Assembly: GCA_016932235.1 (NCBI GenBank)
Contig: JAFGDF010000091.1
Location: 1 to 5,087, forward strand
Reading direction: 5' to 3'
Length of the DNA: 5,087 nucleotides
Origin: Deltaproteobacteria bacterium
Lineage (GTDB): Bacteria; Desulfobacterota; DSM-4660; Desulfatiglandales; HGW-15
The position numbers and the translations under genes are program-made. Shown in pieces: positions 1 to 5,087 of the stretch; positions within the stretch are counted from its first letter, which is position 1; the number at the start of each line of letters is the position of its first letter. The notes under the pieces are model-generated. The model searched no databases, was not told the origin of the DNA, and saw only the letters and a program-made list of their open reading frames with translations.

Positions 1-10
1 AAACCTGACG

Positions 11-41
11 AAAATAGTGTTGGGCGTATGCCGCGTTAAAC
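11..41 (+). other. Possible end of a cassette-type recombination site
   Basis: Two heptamers fitting GTTRRRY lie here: GTTGGGC at 19-25 and GTTAAAC at 35-41. They precede the first gene by about 80-100 bases, as integron attC core sites do. The stretch also shares AAAATAG (11-17) with the repeat copy at 900-906. The left half of any such site lies outside the window, so its fold cannot be examined. GTTRRRY is expected about once per kilobase by chance on one strand, so this is weak support on its own. It matters only because similar heptamers end both copies of the longer repeat downstream. Confidence 0.22.
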
Positions 42-44
42 ATC

Positions 45-73
45 AGTGTCAATTAAGGGGGACACCTTATAAT
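45..73 (+). promoter_or_regulatory. Small inverted repeat and -10-like box upstream of the TPR gene
   Basis: GTGTC (46-50) and GACAC (61-65) form a 5-bp inverted repeat around a purine-rich 10-base loop. A perfect TATAAT follows at 68-73, about 50 bases before the ATG at 122. No good -35 hexamer lies 16-18 bases upstream; the position is occupied by the left arm of the inverted repeat. A promoter governed by something binding the repeat is possible, but so is a remnant of a small palindromic element. A second short inverted repeat (GTGT 85-88, ACAC 96-99) lies between this box and the gene. Confidence 0.3.
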
Positions 74-121
74 GGTGATTTTGAGTGTGATTGATACACC
101 GTAGGGTTTGGAGGAGTATTG

Positions 122-661
122 ATGAACAGGAAAATTTTAATTATTTTTCTATCTCTTTTGTTTGTATCGACTTATCATTATAAAGTCATCGCCCAACCAA
201 CAGGTACCCGGGTCAAGGAAGTAGACAACACTTATACAGAATTCATAATATGGTTTAGCCAACCCCATGAGATCACCGAAATACGTTTTTTAATGCAAAA
301 GGGCAAAAAAGAGCGTGCCGTTAAAAAAGCGCGTGCCTATGTCGCGAGCCTTGAAAACGTGGGTGGTGCTGAAGCCCAGCAACGTCGTTATTATGGGCTC
401 AATGCGCTATGTGCAGCTTTAACCAGTACAGGCGAACTAGATGAAGCCATTGACACCTGCAGCCAAGCCATCACACTTTTCCCTTCACGTTGGCAGGCTT
501 TAAACACCCGTGGCACTGCCTATTATGTCTCCGGTCAGATCGATCTGGCTTTGACGGATTACCGGCAGGCATTAAGTCAAGTGCAGGGATCGGAAACACT
601 GACTAATCTTATTCAACATAATATCGGACTGGCTGAAGCGGAGAAGTCAAATACAGATTAA
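122..661 (+). CDS. Small exported TPR-repeat protein
   Basis: This encodes 179 residues. The ATG at 122 is chosen because GGAGGAG at 110-116 sits five bases upstream; an in-frame TTG at 119 is too close to that site. Residues 1-24 form a Sec-type signal peptide: basic MNRK, a hydrophobic core, and likely cleavage after VIA (22-24), giving a periplasmic or secreted protein. The mature part starts with a polar region, then has a helix rich in Lys/Arg (58-74). Two tandem TPR-like helix pairs follow at about 88-121 and 124-153, with the expected small residues, the GELDEAI and GQIDLAL turns, and a Pro after the first repeat. TPRs usually mediate protein-protein contacts; the partner is unknown. 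It has no close same-strand neighbour (324-base gap downstream), so it is probably a one-gene unit. Its family beyond TPR is not recognised. Confidence 0.85.
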   Translation: MNRKILIIFLSLLFVSTYHYKVIAQPTGTRVKEVDNTYTEFIIWFSQPHEITEIRFLMQKGKKERAVKKARAYVASLENVGGAEAQQRRYYGLNALCAALTSTGELDEAIDTCSQAITLFPSRWQALNTRGTAYYVSGQIDLALTDYRQALSQVQGSETLTNLIQHNIGLAEAEKSNTD

Positions 662-808
662 TTGTCCCGTAGGCCACAAATTTATAGACTTTTTTATTAA
701 TCAGAACATTTTTTACTATCATAAAAGTGTTGATAACTTCTGGTAGTTGTACCCATTTAAAGCACCTTGAAGGTGCATATAACGATAAGAAGGTCACACT
801 TATTACAT
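662..808. other. AT-rich gene-free stretch with one short hairpin
   Basis: This is the first part of the 323-base gap after the TPR gene. The only structure I see is GCACC (762-766) and GGTGC (772-776), which can extend by a T-A pair to a six-base stem around TGA. No T-run follows on either strand, so it is not a typical intrinsic terminator, although it could still stop or stabilise the upstream transcript. No ORF here has a convincing ribosome binding site. Confidence 0.35.
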
Positions 809-950
809 AATTTTTAAATGTTAAATCTTACCAGAATTTTATACTACAGAATCAATTGACAACTTTGTCTTTCTCCCATTATTTTGATATAAATGTCATA
901 AAATAGAATAGCCCGAATTATGATGCGGCCGTGTAATAATATTGTTAGAT
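809..950 (+). repeat. Long direct repeat, copy 1 (attC-like boundary)
   Basis: This copy matches 4816-4961 in the same orientation, with gaps. Shared blocks in order are AATTTTTAAAT (809-819), ATACTACAG (841-849), CAACTTTGTCTTT (860-872), ATTTTGATATAAATGTC (881-897, one mismatch to copy 2), a hairpin with ATTAT and ATAAT arms (917-940), and GTTAG (944-948). From 860 to 897 the copies agree at 31 of 38 positions without gaps. The end, GTTAGAT at 944-950, fits the integron core heptamer GTTRRRY, and the next gene starts 41 bases after its first base. Against an attC site, I find no clear RYYYAAC partner and no extended arm pairing. Alternatives are a duplicated promoter/operator region or an unclassified intergenic repeat. 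Confidence 0.7.
917..940. other. Imperfect palindrome next to the GTTAGAT heptamer
   Basis: The 24 bases fold back on themselves. ATTAT (917-921) pairs with ATAAT (936-940), and the centre is the palindrome CGGCCG (926-931), with one mismatch and two G-T pairs between. It ends three bases before GTTAGAT. Copy 2 of the repeat has a different-sequence hairpin at the equivalent place (4927-4947), so position and shape are kept while the sequence varies. That is the pattern expected of a structure-recognised site, but two copies are few. The GC-rich centre stands out from its AT-rich surroundings. Confidence 0.5.
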
Positions 951-984
951 TGCAGCAAAGAGGAAGGGAAAAGGAGGGCCCCTC

Positions 985-3021
985 ATGTCCATGTCGCGCA
1001 TGTCCCGTCAAAGGATTATCAGCTGCAGCAGGGCGTTCCTGATCCCGCTGGTTTCAGCGCTGGCTGTAATCTGCCTGATTAACTCGAAATCTGATAGCAG
1101 CGTCTCCCGGTCAGAGAGTGATGTGGAATCCATGGTGGAACGGGCCGAGGCAATAAGGGCTGTAAAACGTCTCCAGTGCGCGTACGGCCAATACGCGGAA
1201 TTCGGCCTCTGGGACGACCTGGCCGATCTTTTTGCCTCGGACGGCATCGGGCATTACCCGACCGGGGATCTCAGGAAAGAGGAGATCCGCGGGCTTTTCA
1301 TGCGTGATATCGGCGGAGGAAGGCTGGGATTGCCGGAGGGATTGCTGTATCCGCATATTATGTTTCAACCGGTTATAACCATCGCGCCGGACGGAAGGTC
1401 GGCCAAAGGACGATGGCGTGTTTTTACCATGCTGGGGTTCTATGGAAAAAACGCGAACTGGGCCGGTGGGGTCTATGAAAATGAGTATGTGCTGGAAGAC
1501 GGGGTCTGGAAGATCAAAGACCTGCGTTTCTACCTCCAGTACAGCGGTTCCTACGAGCAGACCGGCTGGACAATAGCAAAGGGCGACATTCCTATCCACT
1601 ATACTCCGGACCTTGTAGGGGCCCCTGTTCCTGAAGACAACAAGCCTTCCGGGCCGGTAGCCCTGCCGGACAAAAAAACCCTGAAACATAGATTGAGAGA
1701 CCTTCTCAGGCGCTCACAGCGGCTCAATGACCAGCAGGAGGTAGAAAGCCTGCAGCACATCTACGGCTACTATGTTGACCGGAAAATGTGGGACGATGTA
1801 GCTGACCTTTTCTCAGACGAGGGGACCATGGAAATAGGCCTTGGGGGGGTCTATGTGGGCAGGAAAAGCATCCGGCACGCCCTGGAACAGTTCGGACCTC
1901 AAGGACTGAGCGAGGGAGAACTCAATGATCATCTCCAGCTCCAAACCCTGACCAGCGTCTCTCCAGACGGTCTGAGGGCCAGGGCGCGAGGCAGCGAATT
2001 GATCATGTCCGGCAAATACGGCGCGTCCGGTGAATGGGGGCTTGGGGTATTCGAGAACGAATATGTGAAACAGGATGGGATCTGGCGCATCCAATCCATG
2101 CGTATCTACCCGGTAATGCGCGCGGACTATGACAAGGGCTGGGCCAGAGATGCCAAACCGGCCCCGGGCATAAATAAAGAATTTCCTCCGGACATGCCCC
2201 CGACAGCAGCATACGAGATTTTCCCAAAATTCTATATCCCAAAGTTCCATTACAACAACCCGGTTACAGGGCTTCCCCCGCGGTATCCCGAAGGAATAAC
2301 GCTTGCGGGTGGTTTTTCCGGTTCAAAGGCCGCCGTGTCTTCCGAGGCCGGTCCTGATACAAATGAGCTCATAATTACTGACATGGAAAAAACTGCGGAA
2401 GAGGTTAAACGCCTGATCAGGAGGTCGATCGGCTATGATACATGCGAAAACCTTGCCAGCGCTTACGGGTATTATATCGACGATTTCATGTGGGATGATT
2501 TCGCGGACCTCTTTGCCCTGGACGGATGGAGGGAAGCGCCCTTTGTGGGGATTTACTTTGGGCGGGAGCGTATACGGAAGTCGCTCAAGGTCCAGTATCC
2601 TTTCGCCGGCGGGAGGGACACGGGTTTCTTTACCTGTCACCAGCTGATCCAACCCGTTATTCATGTTTCAGAGGACGGGCGAAGCGCCGACATCCGGGTG
2701 CGTCTGTTCCAGCTTTCAGGCTCGGACGGAACAGATGGCCTGTGGATGGCGGGAATTTTAGAGAAAAAGGCGGTGATAGAGGACGGAACATGGAAGCTAT
2801 CCGCAATGGATCTCGATTATACCTGGACTGCCGACTATAAAGGCGGCTGGGCAAAGGGGCCGATGTCTTTAAAGCTCTCGGCGGGGAAGATAATGGAAGA
2901 ATTTCCTCCTGACAGGCCCATGCGGGGTCCTTCGGAGGCGCCCTTTCCAAAGATAGCCGAGATGCCTTTTCACTATGTTAATCCCGTGAGCGGACGCAGG
3001 CCTGCCTTGCTGCTGAAGTAG
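985..3021 (+). CDS. Three-domain SnoaL/NTF2-like protein with N-terminal membrane segment
   Basis: This encodes 678 residues. The ATG at 985 follows AAGGAGG (971-977) by seven bases; in-frame ATGs at 991 and 1000 are less well placed. Residues 17-33 are a hydrophobic segment after a basic N-terminus, so the protein is exported or anchored. Three homologous SnoaL-like alpha+beta domains follow, at about 53-200, 245-435 and 475-670. Each has a YGxY helix, a W-D-D-[LVF]-A-D-L-F motif (76-83, 269-276, 503-510), a D-G-x-W-[KR] strand (172-176, 364-368, 600-604) and a G-W turn near the end. Domains 2 and 3 also share a tail with EFPPD and FHYxNPVxG (421-429, 662-670), which domain 1 lacks. Members of this fold include dehydratases, isomerases and hydrolases with a Tyr/Asp site; here Y-x-D occurs in domains 2 and 3 (Asp265, Asp499) and Glu72 in domain 1. 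The substrate is unknown. The gene is GC-rich (38 of 60 bases at 1201-1260), unlike its downstream neighbours. Confidence 0.85.
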   Translation: MSMSRMSRQRIISCSRAFLIPLVSALAVICLINSKSDSSVSRSESDVESMVERAEAIRAVKRLQCAYGQYAEFGLWDDLADLFASDGIGHYPTGDLRKEEIRGLFMRDIGGGRLGLPEGLLYPHIMFQPVITIAPDGRSAKGRWRVFTMLGFYGKNANWAGGVYENEYVLEDGVWKIKDLRFYLQYSGSYEQTGWTIAKGDIPIHYTPDLVGAPVPEDNKPSGPVALPDKKTLKHRLRDLLRRSQRLNDQQEVESLQHIYGYYVDRKMWDDVADLFSDEGTMEIGLGGVYVGRKSIRHALEQFGPQGLSEGELNDHLQLQTLTSVSPDGLRARARGSELIMSGKYGASGEWGLGVFENEYVKQDGIWRIQSMRIYPVMRADYDKGWARDAKPAPGINKEFPPDMPPTAAYEIFPKFYIPKFHYNNPVTGLPPRYPEGITLAGGFSGSKAAVSSEAGPDTNELIITDMEKTAEEVKRLIRRSIGYDTCENLASAYGYYIDDFMWDDFADLFALDGWREAPFVGIYFGRERIRKSLKVQYPFAGGRDTGFFTCHQLIQPVIHVSEDGRSADIRVRLFQLSGSDGTDGLWMAGILEKKAVIEDGTWKLSAMDLDYTWTADYKGGWAKGPMSLKLSAGKIMEEFPPDRPMRGPSEAPFPKIAEMPFHYVNPVSGRRPALLLK

Positions 3022-3093
3022 CTTCCGGGGGGCAAGGTTTGTGGTCAGAAAATAGTGAACAATACGCCGGAGTAGGACATAATAGGTAGCCAC

Positions 3094-4224
3094 ATGAAGA
3101 GCTCAAAGGCAAAAAAGGTCATGCAGAAGATGCTTGAGCATTCGGATGTTGCAATTAACGGGAGCAGGCCATGGGATATCCAGGTACGCAATCCCGATTT
3201 TTATGAAAGGGTCTTATCAGGAGGCTCTCTTTCTTTAGGAGAAAGCTATATGGACGGCTGGTGGGATTGCGAGGCCCTTGATCAATTTTTTGAAAGGATA
3301 TTAGAGGATCGGTTGGACAAGAAAGTAAGGATAAATTTTTTATTATTGCTATATATTATGCTCAAGGCAAAGTTAATAAATGCCCAAAGAAGATCGAGAT
3401 CTTATGTAATCGGCAGACGGCATTATGACATAGGCAACAATCTTTTCTCAATTATGCTGGACAAAGGATTAAACTACTCTTGCGGTTACTGGGAAAAGGC
3501 GAAAGACCTTGATAGCGCGCAGGAGGCTAAGCTGGATCTGGTATGCCGAAAATTAAGGTTAAAGCCGGGCATGAAGGTATTGGATATCGGCTGTGGATGG
3601 GGTGGCTTCGCGAAATATTCGGCTACTGAATATGGCGCAAGTGTACATGGCATAACAGTTTCCAAGGAGCAGGTAAAATTTGCGAATGAATTTTGCCAGG
3701 GGCTTGATGTTAAGGTCGAGCTGAAGGATTATCGCGAGTTAAAAGAAGAATACGATCGCATTGTTTCGATAGGCATGTTCGAACATGTGGGGCGCAGTAA
3801 CTGCAGGACCTTTATGAAGGTTGTCCACCGATGTTTAAAAGCGTATGGACTCTTCTTATTGCATACGATAGGCGGAAATACTTCCGTGAATTCAACAGAT
3901 CCGTGGATCAGCAAATATATCTTCCCCAATTCAATGCTGCCATCCGCAAAACAGATAACCTCGGCGGCGCAAGGATTGTTTGTGCTTGAGGATTGGCATA
4001 GCTTCGGGCAATATTATGACATTACTTTGATGGCCTGGCACGATAATTTCGCAAAAAATTGGAACAAACTAAAAGATACATATAATGAGAGATTTTACCG
4101 TATGTGGACCTACTATCTTCTTTCATGTGCAGGCAGCTTCCGATCAAGAAGAAATCAATTGTGGCAGATTGTGTTTTCGAAAACAGGGATAAAAGGAGGT
4201 TATCAATACTGCCCGATGAGGTGA
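3094..4224 (+). CDS. cfa: Cyclopropane-fatty-acyl-phospholipid synthase
   Basis: This encodes 376 residues, close to the 382 of E. coli Cfa, and is collinear with it from memory. The enzyme transfers a methylene from S-adenosylmethionine to cis-unsaturated acyl chains of phospholipids, acting at the inner membrane. An N-terminal lipid-binding region carries NPDFYERV (33-40) and GESYMDGWW (49-57). The methyltransferase domain carries motif I VLDIGCGWGG (162-171) and GMFEHVG (227-233). The five residues that hold the catalytic bicarbonate in the family are all present: Cys130, Glu230, His257, Ile259 and Tyr308, equivalent to E. coli 139, 239, 266, 268 and 317 by a constant offset of nine. It ends with the conserved CAGSFRSR segment (335-342) and LWQ (346-348), so it appears intact and active. 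The start has only a weak AGG-type site (3083-3087). It lies 72 bases after the SnoaL gene with no terminator seen, so co-transcription is likely. It is AT-rich (20 of 60 G/C at 3421-3480). Confidence 0.96.
   Translation: MKSSKAKKVMQKMLEHSDVAINGSRPWDIQVRNPDFYERVLSGGSLSLGESYMDGWWDCEALDQFFERILEDRLDKKVRINFLLLLYIMLKAKLINAQRRSRSYVIGRRHYDIGNNLFSIMLDKGLNYSCGYWEKAKDLDSAQEAKLDLVCRKLRLKPGMKVLDIGCGWGGFAKYSATEYGASVHGITVSKEQVKFANEFCQGLDVKVELKDYRELKEEYDRIVSIGMFEHVGRSNCRTFMKVVHRCLKAYGLFLLHTIGGNTSVNSTDPWISKYIFPNSMLPSAKQITSAAQGLFVLEDWHSFGQYYDITLMAWHDNFAKNWNKLKDTYNERFYRMWTYYLLSCAGSFRSRRNQLWQIVFSKTGIKGGYQYCPMR
4193..4200 (+). promoter_or_regulatory. Strong Shine-Dalgarno-like sequence inside the end of cfa
   Basis: AAGGAGGT is a near-perfect anti-16S match lying within the last codons of cfa (it encodes part of KGG). 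No ATG or GTG for the next gene sits at the usual distance. In the frame of the next gene, the codon eight bases downstream is CTG (4209), a rare start. GTG at 4221 overlaps the cfa stop but is 20 bases away. An ATG at 4216 opens only the two-codon frame that is also the end of cfa. It may serve translational coupling or be chance. Confidence 0.45.
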
Positions 4225-4256
4225 GGCATCAATTAGTAATTAAGTCCCGGGTTAAT

Positions 4257-4793
4257 ATGAATATAATTACAAAGATTGAGATTAATAAGGCATTAATGAT
4301 TCGGTTCATTTTATGTCTCTTAAGCTGTGTTGGCGCCTTGCTGGTAATATGGATTTCTACACGATCAGAATTATTCACCTTGAAACATGTTTTTATCTTG
4401 TCGCTATGCGCTATCCCGTTATCCATTATTTTAGTGTATGCCGTGGAAAGGTTAGGTTCAGGCATTGGAGGAATATTGACAGGCTGGACTGCAAGAGGGA
4501 TCAGCCCCAGGGAACAGCTTTCAGCCGATCTGGCAAAGGCCAGATATGCCAAAGGAAGCGGGCACTTCGAAGAGGCCCTGAGCATAATAAACCAGGTTCT
4601 TGAAAAGGATCCTGATTTCCCTGATGCGCTGTATCTTAAAGTGCATATACTGTGGGAAGGTTTCAATAACAGTAAAGATGCGTTGAAGTGTCTTATCAGG
4701 ATTATGGAACTGGTACGAGATGATGAACCAATTTATAATTGGGCTTCTAACTATTATCATGAAGTTAAAAAAGGCCATATAGTCGAGAACTAA
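4257..4793 (+). CDS. Membrane-anchored TPR-like protein
   Basis: From the ATG at 4257 this is 178 residues. The frame is open upstream to 4104, but that part overlaps cfa, is hydrophilic and lacks family features. Starts at CTG 4209 or GTG 4221 (which overlaps the cfa TGA) are plausible because a strong ribosome binding site lies at 4193-4200, whereas 4257 itself has a poor one. Residues 12-33 and 43-62 are two hydrophobic helices forming a hairpin in the inner membrane. From about 88 to 165 the protein is helical and TPR-like, with ALSIINQVLEKDPDFPDALY as the clearest repeat (107-126), followed by a second helix pair ending at WASNYYHEVKKG (162-173). The tail probably faces the cytoplasm and binds a partner. 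The gene follows cfa with little or no gap and has similar AT-rich composition, so they probably form a transcriptional pair. A role in membrane-lipid modification is inferred only from position. Confidence 0.75.
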   Translation: MNIITKIEINKALMIRFILCLLSCVGALLVIWISTRSELFTLKHVFILSLCAIPLSIILVYAVERLGSGIGGILTGWTARGISPREQLSADLAKARYAKGSGHFEEALSIINQVLEKDPDFPDALYLKVHILWEGFNNSKDALKCLIRIMELVRDDEPIYNWASNYYHEVKKGHIVEN

Positions 4794-4815
4794 GATAACA
4801 ATATCTATAACTCTG

Positions 4816-4961
4816 AATTTTTAAATAATTTGTGCATTCTCAACCTTGCCGATATTAAATACTACAGCAACTTTGTCTTTTCTCTAAAATTTTGATATAG
4901 ATGTCTCAACTATTAAAAAAATATAAATTATCCGTGTGCAGGATAATATATTATGTTAGGC
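4816..4961 (+). repeat. Long direct repeat, copy 2 (attC-like boundary)
   Basis: This is the same-orientation partner of 809-950, about 4.0 kb downstream. Shared blocks are AATTTTTAAAT (4816-4826), ATACTACAG (4859-4867), CAACTTTGTCTTT (4868-4880), ATTTTGATATAGATGTC (4889-4905) and the terminal GTTAG (4955-4959). Ten bases present in copy 1 between ATACTACAG and CAACTTTG are absent here. It ends with GTTAGGC (4955-4961), a common integron core heptamer, and the next gene begins 48 bases after the first base of the heptamer. It begins only 22 bases after the stop of the membrane-TPR gene. No integrase or clear RYYYAAC partner is visible; the AAC triplets at 4797-4799 and 4809-4811 are imperfect candidates. 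Confidence 0.7.
4927..4947. other. Hairpin next to the GTTAGGC heptamer
   Basis: ATTATCC (4927-4933) and GGATAAT (4941-4947) form a perfect seven-base stem around a seven-base loop. The right arm overlaps the perfect palindrome ATAATATATTAT (4943-4954), which runs right up to GTTAGGC, so two mutually exclusive folds are possible. On the minus strand the stem is followed by an interrupted T-rich run (4911-4926), so a terminator for a minus-strand transcript is conceivable, but no minus-strand gene is seen to need one. Its position matches the palindrome at 917-940 in the other repeat copy. Confidence 0.5.
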
Positions 4962-5002
4962 AGTGACCGAATCTATTCACAACCTTAAGGAAATTTTCCA
5001 CA

Positions 5003-5087
5003 ATGGACATTCCACGGATCTTCAACATCACCGAAAGTGCTCACCGCATCCATAACCCGTTCACACCCGAAAAGCTCGCCACTCTCG
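5003..5087 (+). CDS. N-terminus of a SAM-dependent methyltransferase (YjhP-like), cut by the window edge
   Basis: Only 28 codons are present. The ATG at 5003 follows TAAGGA (4986-4991) by 11 bases. The peptide starts MDIPRIF, then has ESAHRIHNPFTPEKLATL (11-28). From memory this matches the opening of class I methyltransferases related to E. coli YjhP, whose SAM-binding motif I follows shortly after this point and would lie beyond the window. The substrate of that family is not known to me. The gene follows the second repeat copy directly and is richer in G+C than the membrane-TPR gene before it, consistent with a different origin. The assignment depends on a short conserved N-terminus, so it is likely but not certain. 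Confidence 0.7.
   Translation, partial: MDIPRIFNITESAHRIHNPFTPEKLATL

Noticed and set aside
762..776. Intrinsic terminator after the exported TPR gene
   Set aside because: The stem is real but short, and no T-run follows on either strand.
609..797. 62-residue minus-strand open frame over the end of the TPR gene and the gap
   Set aside because: It has no recognisable motif or ribosome binding site, and overlaps the end of a well-supported gene.
820..826. GTTAAAT as another core heptamer
   Set aside because: It fits GTTRRRY, but lies inside the repeat with no counterpart in copy 2 and no gene start nearby. Such heptamers are expected by chance about once per kilobase.
800..939. Long-range inverted repeat TTATTACA (800-807) and TGTAATAA (932-939) as attC arms
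   Set aside because: Eight AT-rich bases can match by chance, the left arm lacks the expected AAC box, and the second repeat copy has no equivalent pairing.
1018..1074. Lipoprotein signal in the SnoaL-like protein (Cys14 or Cys30)
   Set aside because: Cys14 precedes the hydrophobic segment, and Cys30 is preceded by Ile rather than a small residue. A plain signal peptide or anchor fits better.
1111..1689. 192-residue minus-strand open frame
   Set aside because: It lies wholly inside the SnoaL-like gene, whose + frame has clear repeated motifs. The minus frame shows no domain and no ribosome binding site; it is a by-product of GC-rich coding sequence. The same applies to 1813-2250, 2323-2664 and 2657-2950.
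4104..4256. Upstream extension of the membrane-TPR gene
   Set aside because: It overlaps 120 bases of an intact cfa, has no ribosome binding site at 4104, and adds a polar segment before the membrane helices. A shorter extension to 4209 or 4221 remains possible.

Overview
The window looks like accessory DNA from a Gram-negative bacterium, probably a proteobacterium. This rests on an E. coli-like cyclopropane-fatty-acid synthase, a signal-peptide-bearing TPR protein, and the N-terminus of a methyltransferase resembling E. coli YjhP. The exact taxon cannot be read from the sequence. All five genes are on the + strand, and I see no RNA gene, CRISPR array, transposase or integrase.

Layout: positions 1-121 are a leader with a small inverted repeat, a TATAAT box and a strong ribosome binding site. 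Positions 122-661 encode a small exported TPR protein. Positions 662-984 are AT-rich and gene-free, and end in the first copy of a roughly 145-bp repeat. Positions 985-4793 hold a three-gene same-strand block: a 678-residue protein made of three SnoaL/NTF2-like domains (985-3021), a full-length cyclopropane-fatty-acid synthase (3094-4224), and a protein with two membrane helices and a TPR-like tail (start about 4257, end 4793). Positions 4794-5002 hold the second copy of the repeat. A methyltransferase gene starts at 5003 and runs off the edge.

The most interesting feature is the architecture. The two repeat copies (809-950 and 4816-4961) bracket the three-gene block. Each carries a short hairpin followed by a GTTRRRY heptamer (GTTAGAT at 944, GTTAGGC at 4955), and a gene starts 41-48 bases later. 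GTTGGGC and GTTAAAC lie near the left edge before the first gene. Unrelated same-strand genes of differing base composition, separated by related repeats ending in GTTRRRY, are what an integron cassette array or a similar modular array would look like. However, I could not find a convincing partner box (RYYYAAC) or a standard attC fold, no integrase is present, and a cassette of about 4.0 kb with three genes would be unusually large. I therefore treat the integron reading as a hypothesis and the direct repeat as the solid observation.

Functionally, the cyclopropane synthase modifies unsaturated acyl chains of membrane phospholipids. The flanking SnoaL-like and membrane-TPR proteins may act in the same envelope or lipid context, but only their adjacency suggests this. 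Base composition changes sharply between the SnoaL gene (GC-rich) and the synthase/TPR pair (AT-rich), so the block itself may be a composite.
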